Shown here: positions 8,001 to 14,502 of the stretch, piece after piece
Layout of the letters: each line of letters opens with the position of its first letter
How positions within the stretch are numbered: position 1 is the stretch's first letter
NCBI RefSeq assembly: GCF_001570965.1
Contig: NZ_BCSR01000005.1
Coordinates: 1 to 64,000 of the forward strand
DNA from: Janibacter corallicola NBRC 107790
GTDB lineage: Bacteria > Actinomycetota > Actinomycetes > Actinomycetales > Dermatophilaceae
DNA length: 64,000 bases
Direction: 5' to 3'
Position numbers and translations under genes: made by a program
Notes under the pieces: model-generated
What the model was told of the DNA's origin: nothing
Database searches by the model: none
Seen by the model: only the letters and a program-made list of their open reading frames with translations

Positions 8001-9062
8001 GGGCCCGCGACCCGGCACCTCGAGCTGACCTTCACCCGCCCCCCGGGACGGGCGGACTGGACGGTCCCCGACCTCACGCTGCCCGGGGTGGAGGGCCCCG
8101 GTGGGCGGGTCCACCTCGACTGCGGCGAGGCGGGGCAGGTCGCGCGCGAGGCCGGCACCGTCGACCTCGCGCTGGCCGCGGACCGCGCCGACCTCGCCGC
8201 CGGGGAGGCGGTGAGCGCGACGGCCTGCGGCGAGCTGCCTGCCGGCAGCGGTGACGTCACCGCGCGGTCGGTGCCCGGGTTGGTGCCGCAGACAGTGGTG
8301 CTGCAGCCACGTGGCTGGTCCGCGACCGAGGTCGAGGCGCAACCGGTCGGGAGCCGCCGCCACCACGCCGGCAGCTGGACCTTCGACGTCGACGCGGAGG
8401 AGAGGTCGCTGCTCGTCCTGACCCAGGGCGCCAACCCGGGCTGGGTCGCGACGACCGAGGACGGGACGGAGCTGGACCGGGTCACCGTCGACGGCTGGCG
8501 GCAGGCCTTCGTCGTCCCCGGCGGGACGAGCGGCGAGGTGGACGTCGACTTCGCGCCCGGCCGGTGGCACCAGGGGGCGCTGGCCGCCGGTGCCGGGGCG
8601 GTCCTCCTCCTGCTGCTCTGGGCGGCGGGTGGCTGGCTGGTGCGTCGTCGCCGGGTGGAGGACGTCGCGGACGAGCAGCGCCCGGTGGAGGCGCCCGATC
8701 AGGCGGAAGAGCGCGGTGGGGCCGGCTCACTCGTCCTCGGCTGCGCGCTCGCGGCACTCGCGGGGGTCCTCGTCGCCGGCTGGACCGGCCTCGTCGCGGC
8801 GATGGTCGGCGCGCTCGTGCCCGGGCGGTGGCGCGCCCCGGTCGTCGCGCTCGTGCTCGCCGGCGCGGGGATCGCCCTCACGGTCCTCGGCACCGCGGAC
8901 CGGCAGTCGGCCGGTGCATGGGTCTCGCAGGGGCTGGGCGCCCTCACGCTCGGGCTGCTGGCTGCCGCGCTGGTGCGTCCCGGTCACGGTGGGCACGGCT
9001 CAGCAGCGGACGCTCCACCAGGGTCCACGACAGGTGACCCAGACCCAGGCTCAGCACCGTGA
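5025..9062 (+). CDS. aftD: alpha-(1->3)-arabinofuranosyltransferase family protein (AftD-like)
   Basis: 1345 residues, start overlapping the upstream stop by ATGA. The family signature is at the N-terminus: PDTKTALVLAPARYLQRAL (about 36-54) then NQAYGYLWPMGPFFL (about 70-84). About ten membrane helices span residues 20-430. A long extracytoplasmic region follows, with beta-rich repeats that look like F5/8-type carbohydrate-binding modules (for example the stretches around 740-790 and 920-960), and two or more helices lie at 1185-1300. AftD in mycobacteria branches arabinan from a decaprenyl-phospho-arabinose donor. A homologue in an organism probably lacking mycolic acids implies another arabinose-type glycan. 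The last 39 codons are low-complexity and overlap the convergent acyltransferase gene. Confidence 0.85.
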   Translation: MTGQEAPVELARQRLQRLTATLVVAVLPWLVAPGTLQPDTKTALVLAPARYLQRALWAWSDHTGIGELQNQAYGYLWPMGPFFLAGDVAGLPGWVVQRGWWTLLLVLAFLGAERLARRLAGLAPVPALLTGAVFALSPRVLTVLAEISVEVWPYALAPWLVLAAERAVRPGARAADRRRAAVATGLLTACLGGVNATVSLVALVPAALWVLTAPRGRARVRALAWWLLGALLGGLWWLGPLVVLGGYAYPFLDHIELASTTTAVASVTNVLRGADHWIAYILTDGEHPTWQSGWVLAQSVTAILATCALAGLGLAGLLRRRAAEREVGEPEGLESVEVADAGPGRLTRWALVLVLLGVVTMSVGRSGAASGPFAETVQGWLDGPLAPLRNVHKADLLVRLPIALGAGLLAHWATRTTRGPGPVVRQVVVTGLVLALVGSLAPVWLGRVGDAWASRGIPPAWHQMADRVDAAAARDGGTTLVLPGARTADFTWGRTTDEPLTALASSPVLVRAAAPLGHPGATRILDHVDELVTTGRSQPQLAGRLRRLGVSRVVVRGGLSPDVGAGDPTTTAATLAHSRGLTRTWSTGSGNQRLSLWRVDQPAEPATLVPREGVVPVAAAPEGWSTMVATGVLDPDAVTVLSGGREAEVRTDSLRWQALNSGKPSTVAHGPTLPADDDRPAVVGTRDFAPGGERTARTTRVWRGLAGLDVTSSGADPFARQWHGAGSGPASLVDDDGRTAWVSGDGEATQRITLVLDEAARPSAALVHEAIGEGLGRITDVRIGGTHGHRIKGTATWRVPLDEVRRREVTIVVHGKPGDSGGEALPIGVRQVDLVGGPDLGTALSVPKGDGAVVIRRDPRGDADLTKGEDPADLVRAPGPTSRSSVSARVRLQPGEAAQDLLAAPWSLQGSTEPAPEDAGEDMEQWPVAALDGDPATGWRPQSGVDRPVLAIDLGAPEQVGRIELDRAVGPVTVETDHGRRVVPNGRTIDVPGPATRHLELTFTRPPGRADWTVPDLTLPGVEGPGGRVHLDCGEAGQVAREAGTVDLALAADRADLAAGEAVSATACGELPAGSGDVTARSVPGLVPQTVVLQPRGWSATEVEAQPVGSRRHHAGSWTFDVDAEERSLLVLTQGANPGWVATTEDGTELDRVTVDGWRQAFVVPGGTSGEVDVDFAPGRWHQGALAAGAGAVLLLLLWAAGGWLVRRRRVEDVADEQRPVEAPDQAEERGGAGSLVLGCALAALAGVLVAGWTGLVAAMVGALVPGRWRAPVVALVLAGAGIALTVLGTADRQSAGAWVSQGLGALTLGLLAAALVRPGHGGHGSAADAPPGSTTGDPDPGSAP

Positions 9063-10176
9063 CCAGCAGCAGCGTCGGCCAGAAGGGCGCGGCGAAGAGC
9101 GCCAGCCCGAGCACCGCGAAGGCCACCTGGAGCACGAGGACGTGCCAGAGGAAGACGGCATAGGAGATGTCGCCCAACCATCGACAGGTGGGGGCGAAGG
9201 GGGACTGCGCCAGCCATTCGCTGACCCCGCGGCTCGTCGCGGCGAGGACGAGGCAGGCGGCGACGAGGCCGTAGAGGATCTCGGCGGCCAGCGCCCCTCC
9301 GGGGCCCGGCGCCTCCAGCCCGCGGGGGCCGGCGACGGGGGTCGAGGCGAGCAGCCAGAGCACGGCGGCGAACAGCAGCAGCGTGCCGGGGGAGGTGCGC
9401 AGCATCTCCAGGGCCGGGGCCCGCGACAGCGTCACCCCGACGCGTTCGGCCTCGAGGATCACGGTGATCGACACGCCGAGGGCGAACCACGCGGCGTGAC
9501 CGAGCGCCGACGTGGCGAGCACCCCGGAGAGCCGCTCGTCCGGCAGCATCGGTGCGAGCGCCTGGACCGCGAGGCCGAGGACGCCCACGAGCGCGCAGAC
9601 GAGCAGCAGACGGCGGGCGGCCTCCACCGGGCCGCGACCGCGGACCAATGGTGCGCAGGCCAGCGCCGCGAGCGGGAGGAGGAGGTAGAAGGTGACCTCC
9701 GTGGTCAGGCTCCACGTCTGGGTGAAGGACTGGAAGGTCCGCCCGGTCAGGCCCTGCCCGATGACGAGGTGGACCAGGGCGGTCGGAAGGTCCAGGGCGC
9801 TGGCCGCGGCGCCGCCGATGAGCGCCGCCGCGATGAGCACCCCACCGAGGGCCAGCAGGTAGGCGGGCAGGATGCGCGCGGCGCGACGCAGCAGGTAGGT
9901 GCCCGGGCGCCAGGACGTGGTCCCGCCCAGGGCCATCCGGACGAACGGGGTGGACAGCAGCAGCGCGGAGAGGGCGAAGAAGGCCGCGACGCCGAGCTCG
10001 CCCCGGGCGCCGAGACCGCCGACCACTCCCGTGGAGGAGCGCCCCGTCCAGAACGCGACGTGGGAGAGCAGCACGAGCCAGGCACCGACCGCGCGGACGA
10101 GGTCGAGGCCAAGTATCCGTCCACCAGCGACGATGACTCCTCCTACCTTTGGGTAATCTCCTCGAGTGTGCAGCAT
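8944..10176 (-). CDS. acyltransferase-3 family membrane protein (OafA/YrhL-like)
   Basis: 410 residues from ATG 10176, with about ten hydrophobic helices. Family marks are LGLDLVRAVGAWLVLLSHVAFW (here the catalytic-type His in LLSH, about residue 39), GVAAFFALSALLLS and RRAARILPAYL, and a late WTLVERPLLSR. Acyltransferase-3 proteins transfer acetyl or other acyl groups to extracytoplasmic sugars, so O-acylation of the glycan built here is likely. Its last codons, including the conserved VERPLL, overlap the 3' end of aftD by 119 bp in antiparallel orientation. The palindrome at 10144-10155 lies within its first codons and encodes YPKVG. No other start codon exists between ATG 10176 and the first helix. 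Confidence 0.75.
   Translation of the reverse strand: MLHTRGDYPKVGGVIVAGGRILGLDLVRAVGAWLVLLSHVAFWTGRSSTGVVGGLGARGELGVAAFFALSALLLSTPFVRMALGGTTSWRPGTYLLRRAARILPAYLLALGGVLIAAALIGGAAASALDLPTALVHLVIGQGLTGRTFQSFTQTWSLTTEVTFYLLLPLAALACAPLVRGRGPVEAARRLLLVCALVGVLGLAVQALAPMLPDERLSGVLATSALGHAAWFALGVSITVILEAERVGVTLSRAPALEMLRTSPGTLLLFAAVLWLLASTPVAGPRGLEAPGPGGALAAEILYGLVAACLVLAATSRGVSEWLAQSPFAPTCRWLGDISYAVFLWHVLVLQVAFAVLGLALFAAPFWPTLLLVTVLSLGLGHLSWTLVERPLLSRAHRDRDAPARQPAARA
10144..10155. promoter_or_regulatory. second copy of the TACC..GGTA palindrome
   Basis: TACCTTTGGGTA, an imperfect inverted repeat matching 3441-3452. It lies between the divergent acyltransferase and heptose-kinase starts, overlapping TAATCT (10154-10159), a plausible -10 for hddA. 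A shared regulator of the glycan genes is inferred. Confidence 0.4.
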
Positions 10177-10188
10177 GAGAGGACCCCG

Positions 10189-11232
10189 ATGACGCGCCGA
10201 CCCGTCCTGCGTGCGCGGGCACCACTGCGCGTGAGCTTCGCCGGAGGCGGCACGGACGTCGAGCCCTTCCCCCGGACGGAGGGCGGAGCCGTGCTCAGCG
10301 CGACGATCGGCAGCTTCGCCTACGCGACACTGCGGCCCCGGACCGACGGCCAGATCACCGTGGAGTCCCACGACTACGGCACCTCGATCGGCTACGAGGT
10401 GGGCGCGCCCCTGGAGCTCGACGGGCAGCTGGACCTGCCGAAGGCGGCCATCGCGCGCATCACCCGGCTCGAGGGGGCCCTGCCCTCGGAGGGCTTCGAC
10501 CTCTTCCTGCACACCAACGCCCCGCCCGGGTCGGGTCTGGGGAGCTCGAGCGCCGTCATGGTCGCGGTCATCGAGCTCGTCGCCCGGCACTGCGGCCTCG
10601 ACCTCGGGCCGCACGAGACCGCCGAGCTGGCCTACCGGCTCGAGCGCGACGACCTGGGGATCCCCGGGGGTTACCAGGACCAGTACGCGGCGGCCTTCGG
10701 CGGCTTCAACTTCATGGAGTTCCGCACCGACGGGCAGGTCGTCGTCAACCCTCTCCGGGTGCGCCACGACACCGTGCGCGAGCTCGAGCACAACATGCTG
10801 CTCGCCTACACCGGGCACACCCGGGTGAGCGACCACATCATCGACGACCAGGTCTCGCGGTACCGGACCGGCAACGAGGACGCCGTCGCCGGCCTGCGCG
10901 CCCAGCGCGACCTCGCCGACGCCATGCGCATCGCGTTGCTGCGGGGACGTGTGGACGAGCTGGGGCACCTGCTCGGCCAGGCGTGGGAGCAGAAGCAGCG
11001 GATGTCCTCGCGCATCACGACCCCCGTCATCGGGGAGGCGGTGGAGCGGGCCATGGCCAGCGGCGCGCTCGGCGGGAAGGTGACCGGTGCCGGTGGCGGC
11101 GGGCACATGGTCTTCATCTGCGAGTTCGAGCGACGCCACCTCGTGGCGCAGGAGCTGCTCCGGCTCGGCCTGACGGTCTCGGAGTTCACCTTCACCAAGA
11201 GCGGGGTCACGACGTGGAAGGGCCAGCGATGA
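10189..11232 (+). CDS. hddA: D-glycero-alpha-D-manno-heptose-7-phosphate kinase (GHMP kinase)
   Basis: 347 residues, ATG 10189 with AGAGGA 6 bases upstream. The GHMP kinase order is intact: N-terminal RAPLRVSFAGGGTDVEPF, the ATP loop PPGSGLGSSSAVMVAVIEL (about 112-130), DLGIPGGYQDQYAAAFGG, and the C-terminal GKVTGAGGGGHMVF (about 295-308). The GGGTDV start and the IPGGYQDQ motif are typical of HddA-type kinases, which phosphorylate C1 of D-glycero-D-manno-heptose-7-phosphate on the route to GDP-heptose. ATGA overlap with gmhA and the gmhB-like gene beyond it confirm the pathway. Other sugar kinases of the family remain possible. Confidence 0.8.
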   Translation: MTRRPVLRARAPLRVSFAGGGTDVEPFPRTEGGAVLSATIGSFAYATLRPRTDGQITVESHDYGTSIGYEVGAPLELDGQLDLPKAAIARITRLEGALPSEGFDLFLHTNAPPGSGLGSSSAVMVAVIELVARHCGLDLGPHETAELAYRLERDDLGIPGGYQDQYAAAFGGFNFMEFRTDGQVVVNPLRVRHDTVRELEHNMLLAYTGHTRVSDHIIDDQVSRYRTGNEDAVAGLRAQRDLADAMRIALLRGRVDELGHLLGQAWEQKQRMSSRITTPVIGEAVERAMASGALGGKVTGAGGGGHMVFICEFERRHLVAQELLRLGLTVSEFTFTKSGVTTWKGQR

Positions 11233-11837
11233 CGAGCGAGCAGGCCGGGAGCGAGCAGGTCGCCGAGCGGCTGCGGCGGGGTGCCGCCGCGTGGGCGCGG
11301 CTGGCCGAGGCGCTGGCCGAACCCCGGCTCGAGGCATCCGTGCGTAGCGCAGGTGAGGCGGTCCTCGCGGCGCTGACGTCCGGCGGCACCCTGCTCGTCG
11401 CCGGCAACGGCGGCAGCGCGGCGATCGCCTCGCACGTGGCGGCCGAGTTCCTCGGCAAGTGCATCCACGACCGGCGCCCGCTCCCGGCGGTCAGCCTCGC
11501 GGAGTCGCACTCGGCGCTCACCGCGATCGGCAACGACTACGGCTTCGACGAGGTCTTCCTGCGCGGTGTGCAGGCGCACGGCCGCCCCGGCGACGTGCTC
11601 CTCGCGATGTCGACCTCCGGCGCCAGCCGCAACATCCTGCGAGCGCTCGAGGAGGCCCGCGACCGTGGCGTCACGACCATCCTCATGACGGGGGCGAAGG
11701 GGGCCGACCTCACCGACCGCGCCGACCATCTCCTCGTGGTCCCGTCCGAGGAGACCCCGCGGATCCAGGAGGTCCACCTGCTGTGGGCCCACGCCTGGTG
11801 CGAGGCGGTCGACCTCGTGGTGCGGGAGGAGCGCTGA
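11229..11837 (+). CDS. gmhA: phosphoheptose isomerase (SIS domain)
   Basis: 202 residues; start overlaps the hddA stop (ATGA). A single SIS domain: LLVAGNGGSAAIASHVAAEF (about 55-74), the family HDRRPLPAVSL segment, the second sugar-phosphate loop LLAMSTSGASRNI (about 122-134), and the C-terminal EETPRIQEVHLLWAHAWCEAVD helix with Glu/His residues typical of GmhA. GmhA converts sedoheptulose-7-phosphate, made by the transketolase encoded at 43989-46229, to D-glycero-D-manno-heptose-7-phosphate, the HddA substrate. A DnaA-initiator-associating DiaA-like role is the main alternative, but the operon argues for heptose. Confidence 0.85.
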   Translation: MTSEQAGSEQVAERLRRGAAAWARLAEALAEPRLEASVRSAGEAVLAALTSGGTLLVAGNGGSAAIASHVAAEFLGKCIHDRRPLPAVSLAESHSALTAIGNDYGFDEVFLRGVQAHGRPGDVLLAMSTSGASRNILRALEEARDRGVTTILMTGAKGADLTDRADHLLVVPSEETPRIQEVHLLWAHAWCEAVDLVVREER

Positions 11838-11887
11838 CCGGCCCGCGGCGCGGGCCGTGGTGGTTCGGTCCGGAGGAGCTGGCGCCG

Positions 11888-12388
11888 GTGGGGGAGGCGG
11901 CCCCCTTCGACATCGTGCTGCTGGACCGCGACGACACCCTCAACGTCCGGGTGCCGGGTGGCTACGTGACCCGCCCCGAGGAGCTGGTCGTGCTGCCCGG
12001 TGCGGCGGAGGGGGTGGCCCGGCTCTCCGGCGCCGGGTGCCGGACCGTCCTGGTGACCAACCAGCGCGGCCTCGCGCGAGGGCTGATGTCCCGGGCGGAC
12101 CTCCTGGCCGTCCACGCCCGGCTCCACCGCGAGCTGGTCGCCGTGGGGGCCCGCCTCGACGGGATCGCCGTCTGCCCCCACGAGGAGGGCGAGTGCGACT
12201 GCCGCAAGCCCCGCGAAGGGCTCTTCAGGGAAGTCCTGGCACGCGCCCCGTGGGCCCGTGCGCAGCGGTGCGTGATGATCGGGGACTCCCCGCACGACCT
12301 CGCTCCGGCACGGGCACTCGGGATGCGGGCCGAGCGGGTCAGCGTCGCCCGGGGACTGTCGCGGGTCTGCGGGGAACTGCTCGCCTGA
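11888..12388 (+). CDS. gmhB: D-glycero-D-manno-heptose-1,7-bisphosphate phosphatase-like HAD hydrolase
   Basis: 166 residues from GTG 11888, chosen because GGAGGAG lies 9 bases upstream. A CTG at 11834 overlapping the gmhA stop (CTGA) would add 18 residues and is an alternative. HAD motif I is LLDRDDTLN (about 11-19); DRDDT is the GmhB/HisB variant. Then come VTNQRGLARG (motif II), CPHEEGECDCRKP (about 96-108), whose Cys/His set matches the structural zinc loop of GmhB, and MIGDSPHDL (motif IV). It removes the C7 phosphate to leave heptose-1-phosphate. The HddC guanylyltransferase that should follow is absent from this window. Confidence 0.8.
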   Translation: MGEAAPFDIVLLDRDDTLNVRVPGGYVTRPEELVVLPGAAEGVARLSGAGCRTVLVTNQRGLARGLMSRADLLAVHARLHRELVAVGARLDGIAVCPHEEGECDCRKPREGLFREVLARAPWARAQRCVMIGDSPHDLAPARALGMRAERVSVARGLSRVCGELLA

Positions 12389-12464
12389 GGCGTGTTCGGG
12401 CTGCGTGGCGAAGCACACGTCCATTAATCTGGCGCAGAATCGGCGGAGCCCCGGCCCGGAGTGC

Positions 12465-12470
12465 TACTGT
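12465..12470 (+). promoter_or_regulatory. -10 box TACTGT for the DUF3068 gene
   Basis: TACTGT lies 35 bases before GTG 12506. The GTG at 12461 overlapping this box is therefore unlikely to be the start; AGGAGGG at 12491-12497 marks 12506. Confidence 0.45.
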
Positions 12471-12505
12471 CCGGTAAGTTGCAAAGGCCTAGGAGGGTTA
12501 CACTC

Positions 12506-13537
12506 GTGCGCAAGTACCTGCTGCCAGCGATCATCATGGCCGTTGGCGCCTTCATCCTCACCATGGGGTTGCTGTTCCGGTTCTACGCCTATCCGCGTCT
12601 GGCGGTCGTGCCGCCGGACACGAACACGACCCAGATCGTGAAGGACCCCGACGCCACCTTCTTCGACGCCGACAACCTCAAGAAGTCGAGCGGGACCCTG
12701 ACGACGACGGCACGGATCATCGGTGACGAGGAGGCCTCCGAGAAGGCCTCCGAGAAGATGGGCCGGGAGATCGCCGTCTGGGACAGCGGGCAGATCAGCG
12801 ACAACAACGGCGACAACATGCCGATGGACGGCTCCACCGAGGTCTTCGTCTTCGACTCCCACACCGGTCAGGCCGTCAACTGCTGCGGCGCGAGCAAGAA
12901 CGGTCAGGAGATCAAGCGCGAGGGGCTGCTCGTGAAGTTCCCCTTCGACGCACAGAAGACCGATGACTACAAGTGGTGGGACAGCACCGTCGGCAAGGCC
13001 TACCCCGTCAGCTTCGACGGCACCGACGAGATCCAGGGCATGGAGGTCTACAAGTACTCCATGAAGGTCCCGGAGCAGAAGTACAGCCACCGTGAGCTGC
13101 CGGGCAACCTCTTCGGCGGCGGTCCGCACTCCGAGGCGGTCGACGCCGACCGGTACTACTCCAACGAGCGCACCTTCTGGGTCGACCCGGTGACCGGTGT
13201 CGTCATCGACCGTGTCGAGGTCCAGCACCAGGAGTTCCGTGCCAAGGGCCACGTCTTGCCTGCGCTGGAGACCACCTCCCGCTTCACCGCGGACACCGTC
13301 GACAAGAACGTCGAGGAGTACAAGTCCAAGTCGATGCTGCTGGGCATGGTCCACTCGACGCTGCCGATCGCCTTCGTCGCCATCGGCCTGCTGCTCCTCG
13401 TCGGCGGCCTCCTGCTCTCGCTGATCATCGGCCGTCGCGAGCGCGAGGGGCAGCGCGAGGAGGACTACGAGACCACCGACCAGGACCCGGTCTTCGGGTC
13501 GATGCAGAGTCGTCGCGACATCCACGGGCAGGGCTGA
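12506..13537 (+). CDS. DUF3068 membrane protein (PorA-family name in databases)
   Basis: 343 residues, GTG with AGGAGGG 8 bases upstream. An N-terminal helix (about 5-25) places a large extracytoplasmic domain outside. That domain holds paired cysteines (NCCGA), aromatic-rich segments (KWWDST) and a YSHRELPGNLFGGG stretch. A second helix (about 283-310) and a charged cytoplasmic tail (RREREGQREEDYE) follow. This N-helix/domain/C-helix plan is that of DUF3068, a family widespread in Actinobacteria and often near envelope genes. A molecular function is not established. Base composition is slightly lower in GC at Lys/Asn codons than its neighbours, as expected for its composition. Confidence 0.8.
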   Translation: MRKYLLPAIIMAVGAFILTMGLLFRFYAYPRLAVVPPDTNTTQIVKDPDATFFDADNLKKSSGTLTTTARIIGDEEASEKASEKMGREIAVWDSGQISDNNGDNMPMDGSTEVFVFDSHTGQAVNCCGASKNGQEIKREGLLVKFPFDAQKTDDYKWWDSTVGKAYPVSFDGTDEIQGMEVYKYSMKVPEQKYSHRELPGNLFGGGPHSEAVDADRYYSNERTFWVDPVTGVVIDRVEVQHQEFRAKGHVLPALETTSRFTADTVDKNVEEYKSKSMLLGMVHSTLPIAFVAIGLLLLVGGLLLSLIIGRREREGQREEDYETTDQDPVFGSMQSRRDIHGQG

Positions 13538-13543
13538 GGGGCC

Positions 13544-14356
13544 TCACTTCTCGGCGACGAGGATCACCGTGCCGGGCAGGTACTGGCCGCGCAGCGGTGA
13601 CCACCCGCCCCAGGTCTCGCGGTTGTCCGGTGCCCACTCCGGCTCGTGCAGCGCCACGAGCCGGAGTCCGGCGTCGATGATCTCCGCGACCCGGTGGGCC
13701 AGCGTCCGGTGGTGCTCGACGTAGATCGCCCGCCCGTGTGGCCCCTCCTCCACGTAGGGCGTCTCGTCGAAGTAGGGCACCACGGCGCGCAGCCCCGCCT
13801 CGTCCGGGAGGTCGGGGAAGGCCCACCGGATCGGGTGCGTCGTCGAGAAGGCGAGCCGTCCGCCGGGCCGCAGCACCCGGGCCAGCTCGGTCATGAGACC
13901 GGCGGAGTCCGCGACGAAGGGGACTGCCCCGTAGGCGGAGAGGACGACGTCGAAGGAGTCCTCCGCGAAGGGCAACCGGGTGGCGTCCGCCTGGACCAGC
14001 TCCGGGGCGGGGCCGGGGCGGCGCGCATCGATGTCGACGGCCCTCGCGAGCATGCCGGCCGAGAGGTCGCTGGAGACGACGTGCGCCCCCTGCAGGGCGC
14101 ACCACCGGGCGCCCTGGGCGGCGCCGCCGCCGAACTCGAGCACGTCGGCGCCGGCGAGGTTACGCGGGTCACCGAGGACCTGCAGCTGCGCCTCGGTCCA
14201 GCCCTCCGGACCCCACACGAGCTCCGCGTCACCGAGGAAGCTGCCGTGCTCCTCGTAGTAGTCCGCGGCGTCCGCGTCCCACCAGCTGCGGTTCGCCCGG
14301 GCCGTCTCCGCCTGCGTGCTCGGGCGCCGGGCGGGCTCACCCTCGGTCTCGTCCAT
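13544..14356 (-). CDS. class I SAM-dependent methyltransferase
   Basis: 270 residues, ATG 14356 with AAGGGAG upstream. The N-terminus SWWDADAADYYEEHGSFLGD is a lid typical of this actinobacterial methyltransferase group. SAM motifs follow: VLEFGGGAAQGARW (about 70-84), SSDLSAGM, QADATRLPFAEDSFDVVLSAYGAVPF (about 121-146) and LARVLRPGGRLAFST. The C-terminal third carries TWGGWSPLRGQYLPGT, also family-typical. The substrate is unknown. It is convergent with the DUF3068 gene, with 6 bases between the stops, and divergent from rpsA. Confidence 0.75.
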   Translation of the reverse strand: MDETEGEPARRPSTQAETARANRSWWDADAADYYEEHGSFLGDAELVWGPEGWTEAQLQVLGDPRNLAGADVLEFGGGAAQGARWCALQGAHVVSSDLSAGMLARAVDIDARRPGPAPELVQADATRLPFAEDSFDVVLSAYGAVPFVADSAGLMTELARVLRPGGRLAFSTTHPIRWAFPDLPDEAGLRAVVPYFDETPYVEEGPHGRAIYVEHHRTLAHRVAEIIDAGLRLVALHEPEWAPDNRETWGGWSPLRGQYLPGTVILVAEK

Positions 14357-14387
14357 GGCTCGTTTGCTCCCTTCGCGCGCCGCCGAC

Positions 14388-14432
14388 TAACATGGGAAGG
14401 CACTTTGTGTGCCCACCCGGGCACCCGGGTGC
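14388..14432 (+). promoter_or_regulatory. rpsA promoter (-10 TAACAT) and self-complementary leader
   Basis: TAACAT at 14388-14393 gives a leader of about 100 bases before the rpsA ATG. Its start (14409-14432) contains GTGCCC-ACCC-GGGCAC and the overlapping ACCCGGG-CA-CCCGGGT, two inverted repeats that cannot pair at once. Autoregulation by S1 is known in E. coli; a similar role here is inference. Confidence 0.4.
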
Positions 14433-14502
14433 ACGGGCTCGGTACGCACCGCGCCGCACCCGTCCATCACGATCAACTGTCCACAATCGGAGTTCCTACT
14501 AC

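Noticed and set aside
4935..8570. A 1211-codon open frame opposite aftD
   Set aside because: Long antisense frames are expected at this GC content; the translation is Arg/Gly/Pro/Asp-rich with no motif. The same applies to the long frames opposite uvrB, uvrA, uvrC, tkt, the ABC-F gene and the ABC exporter.
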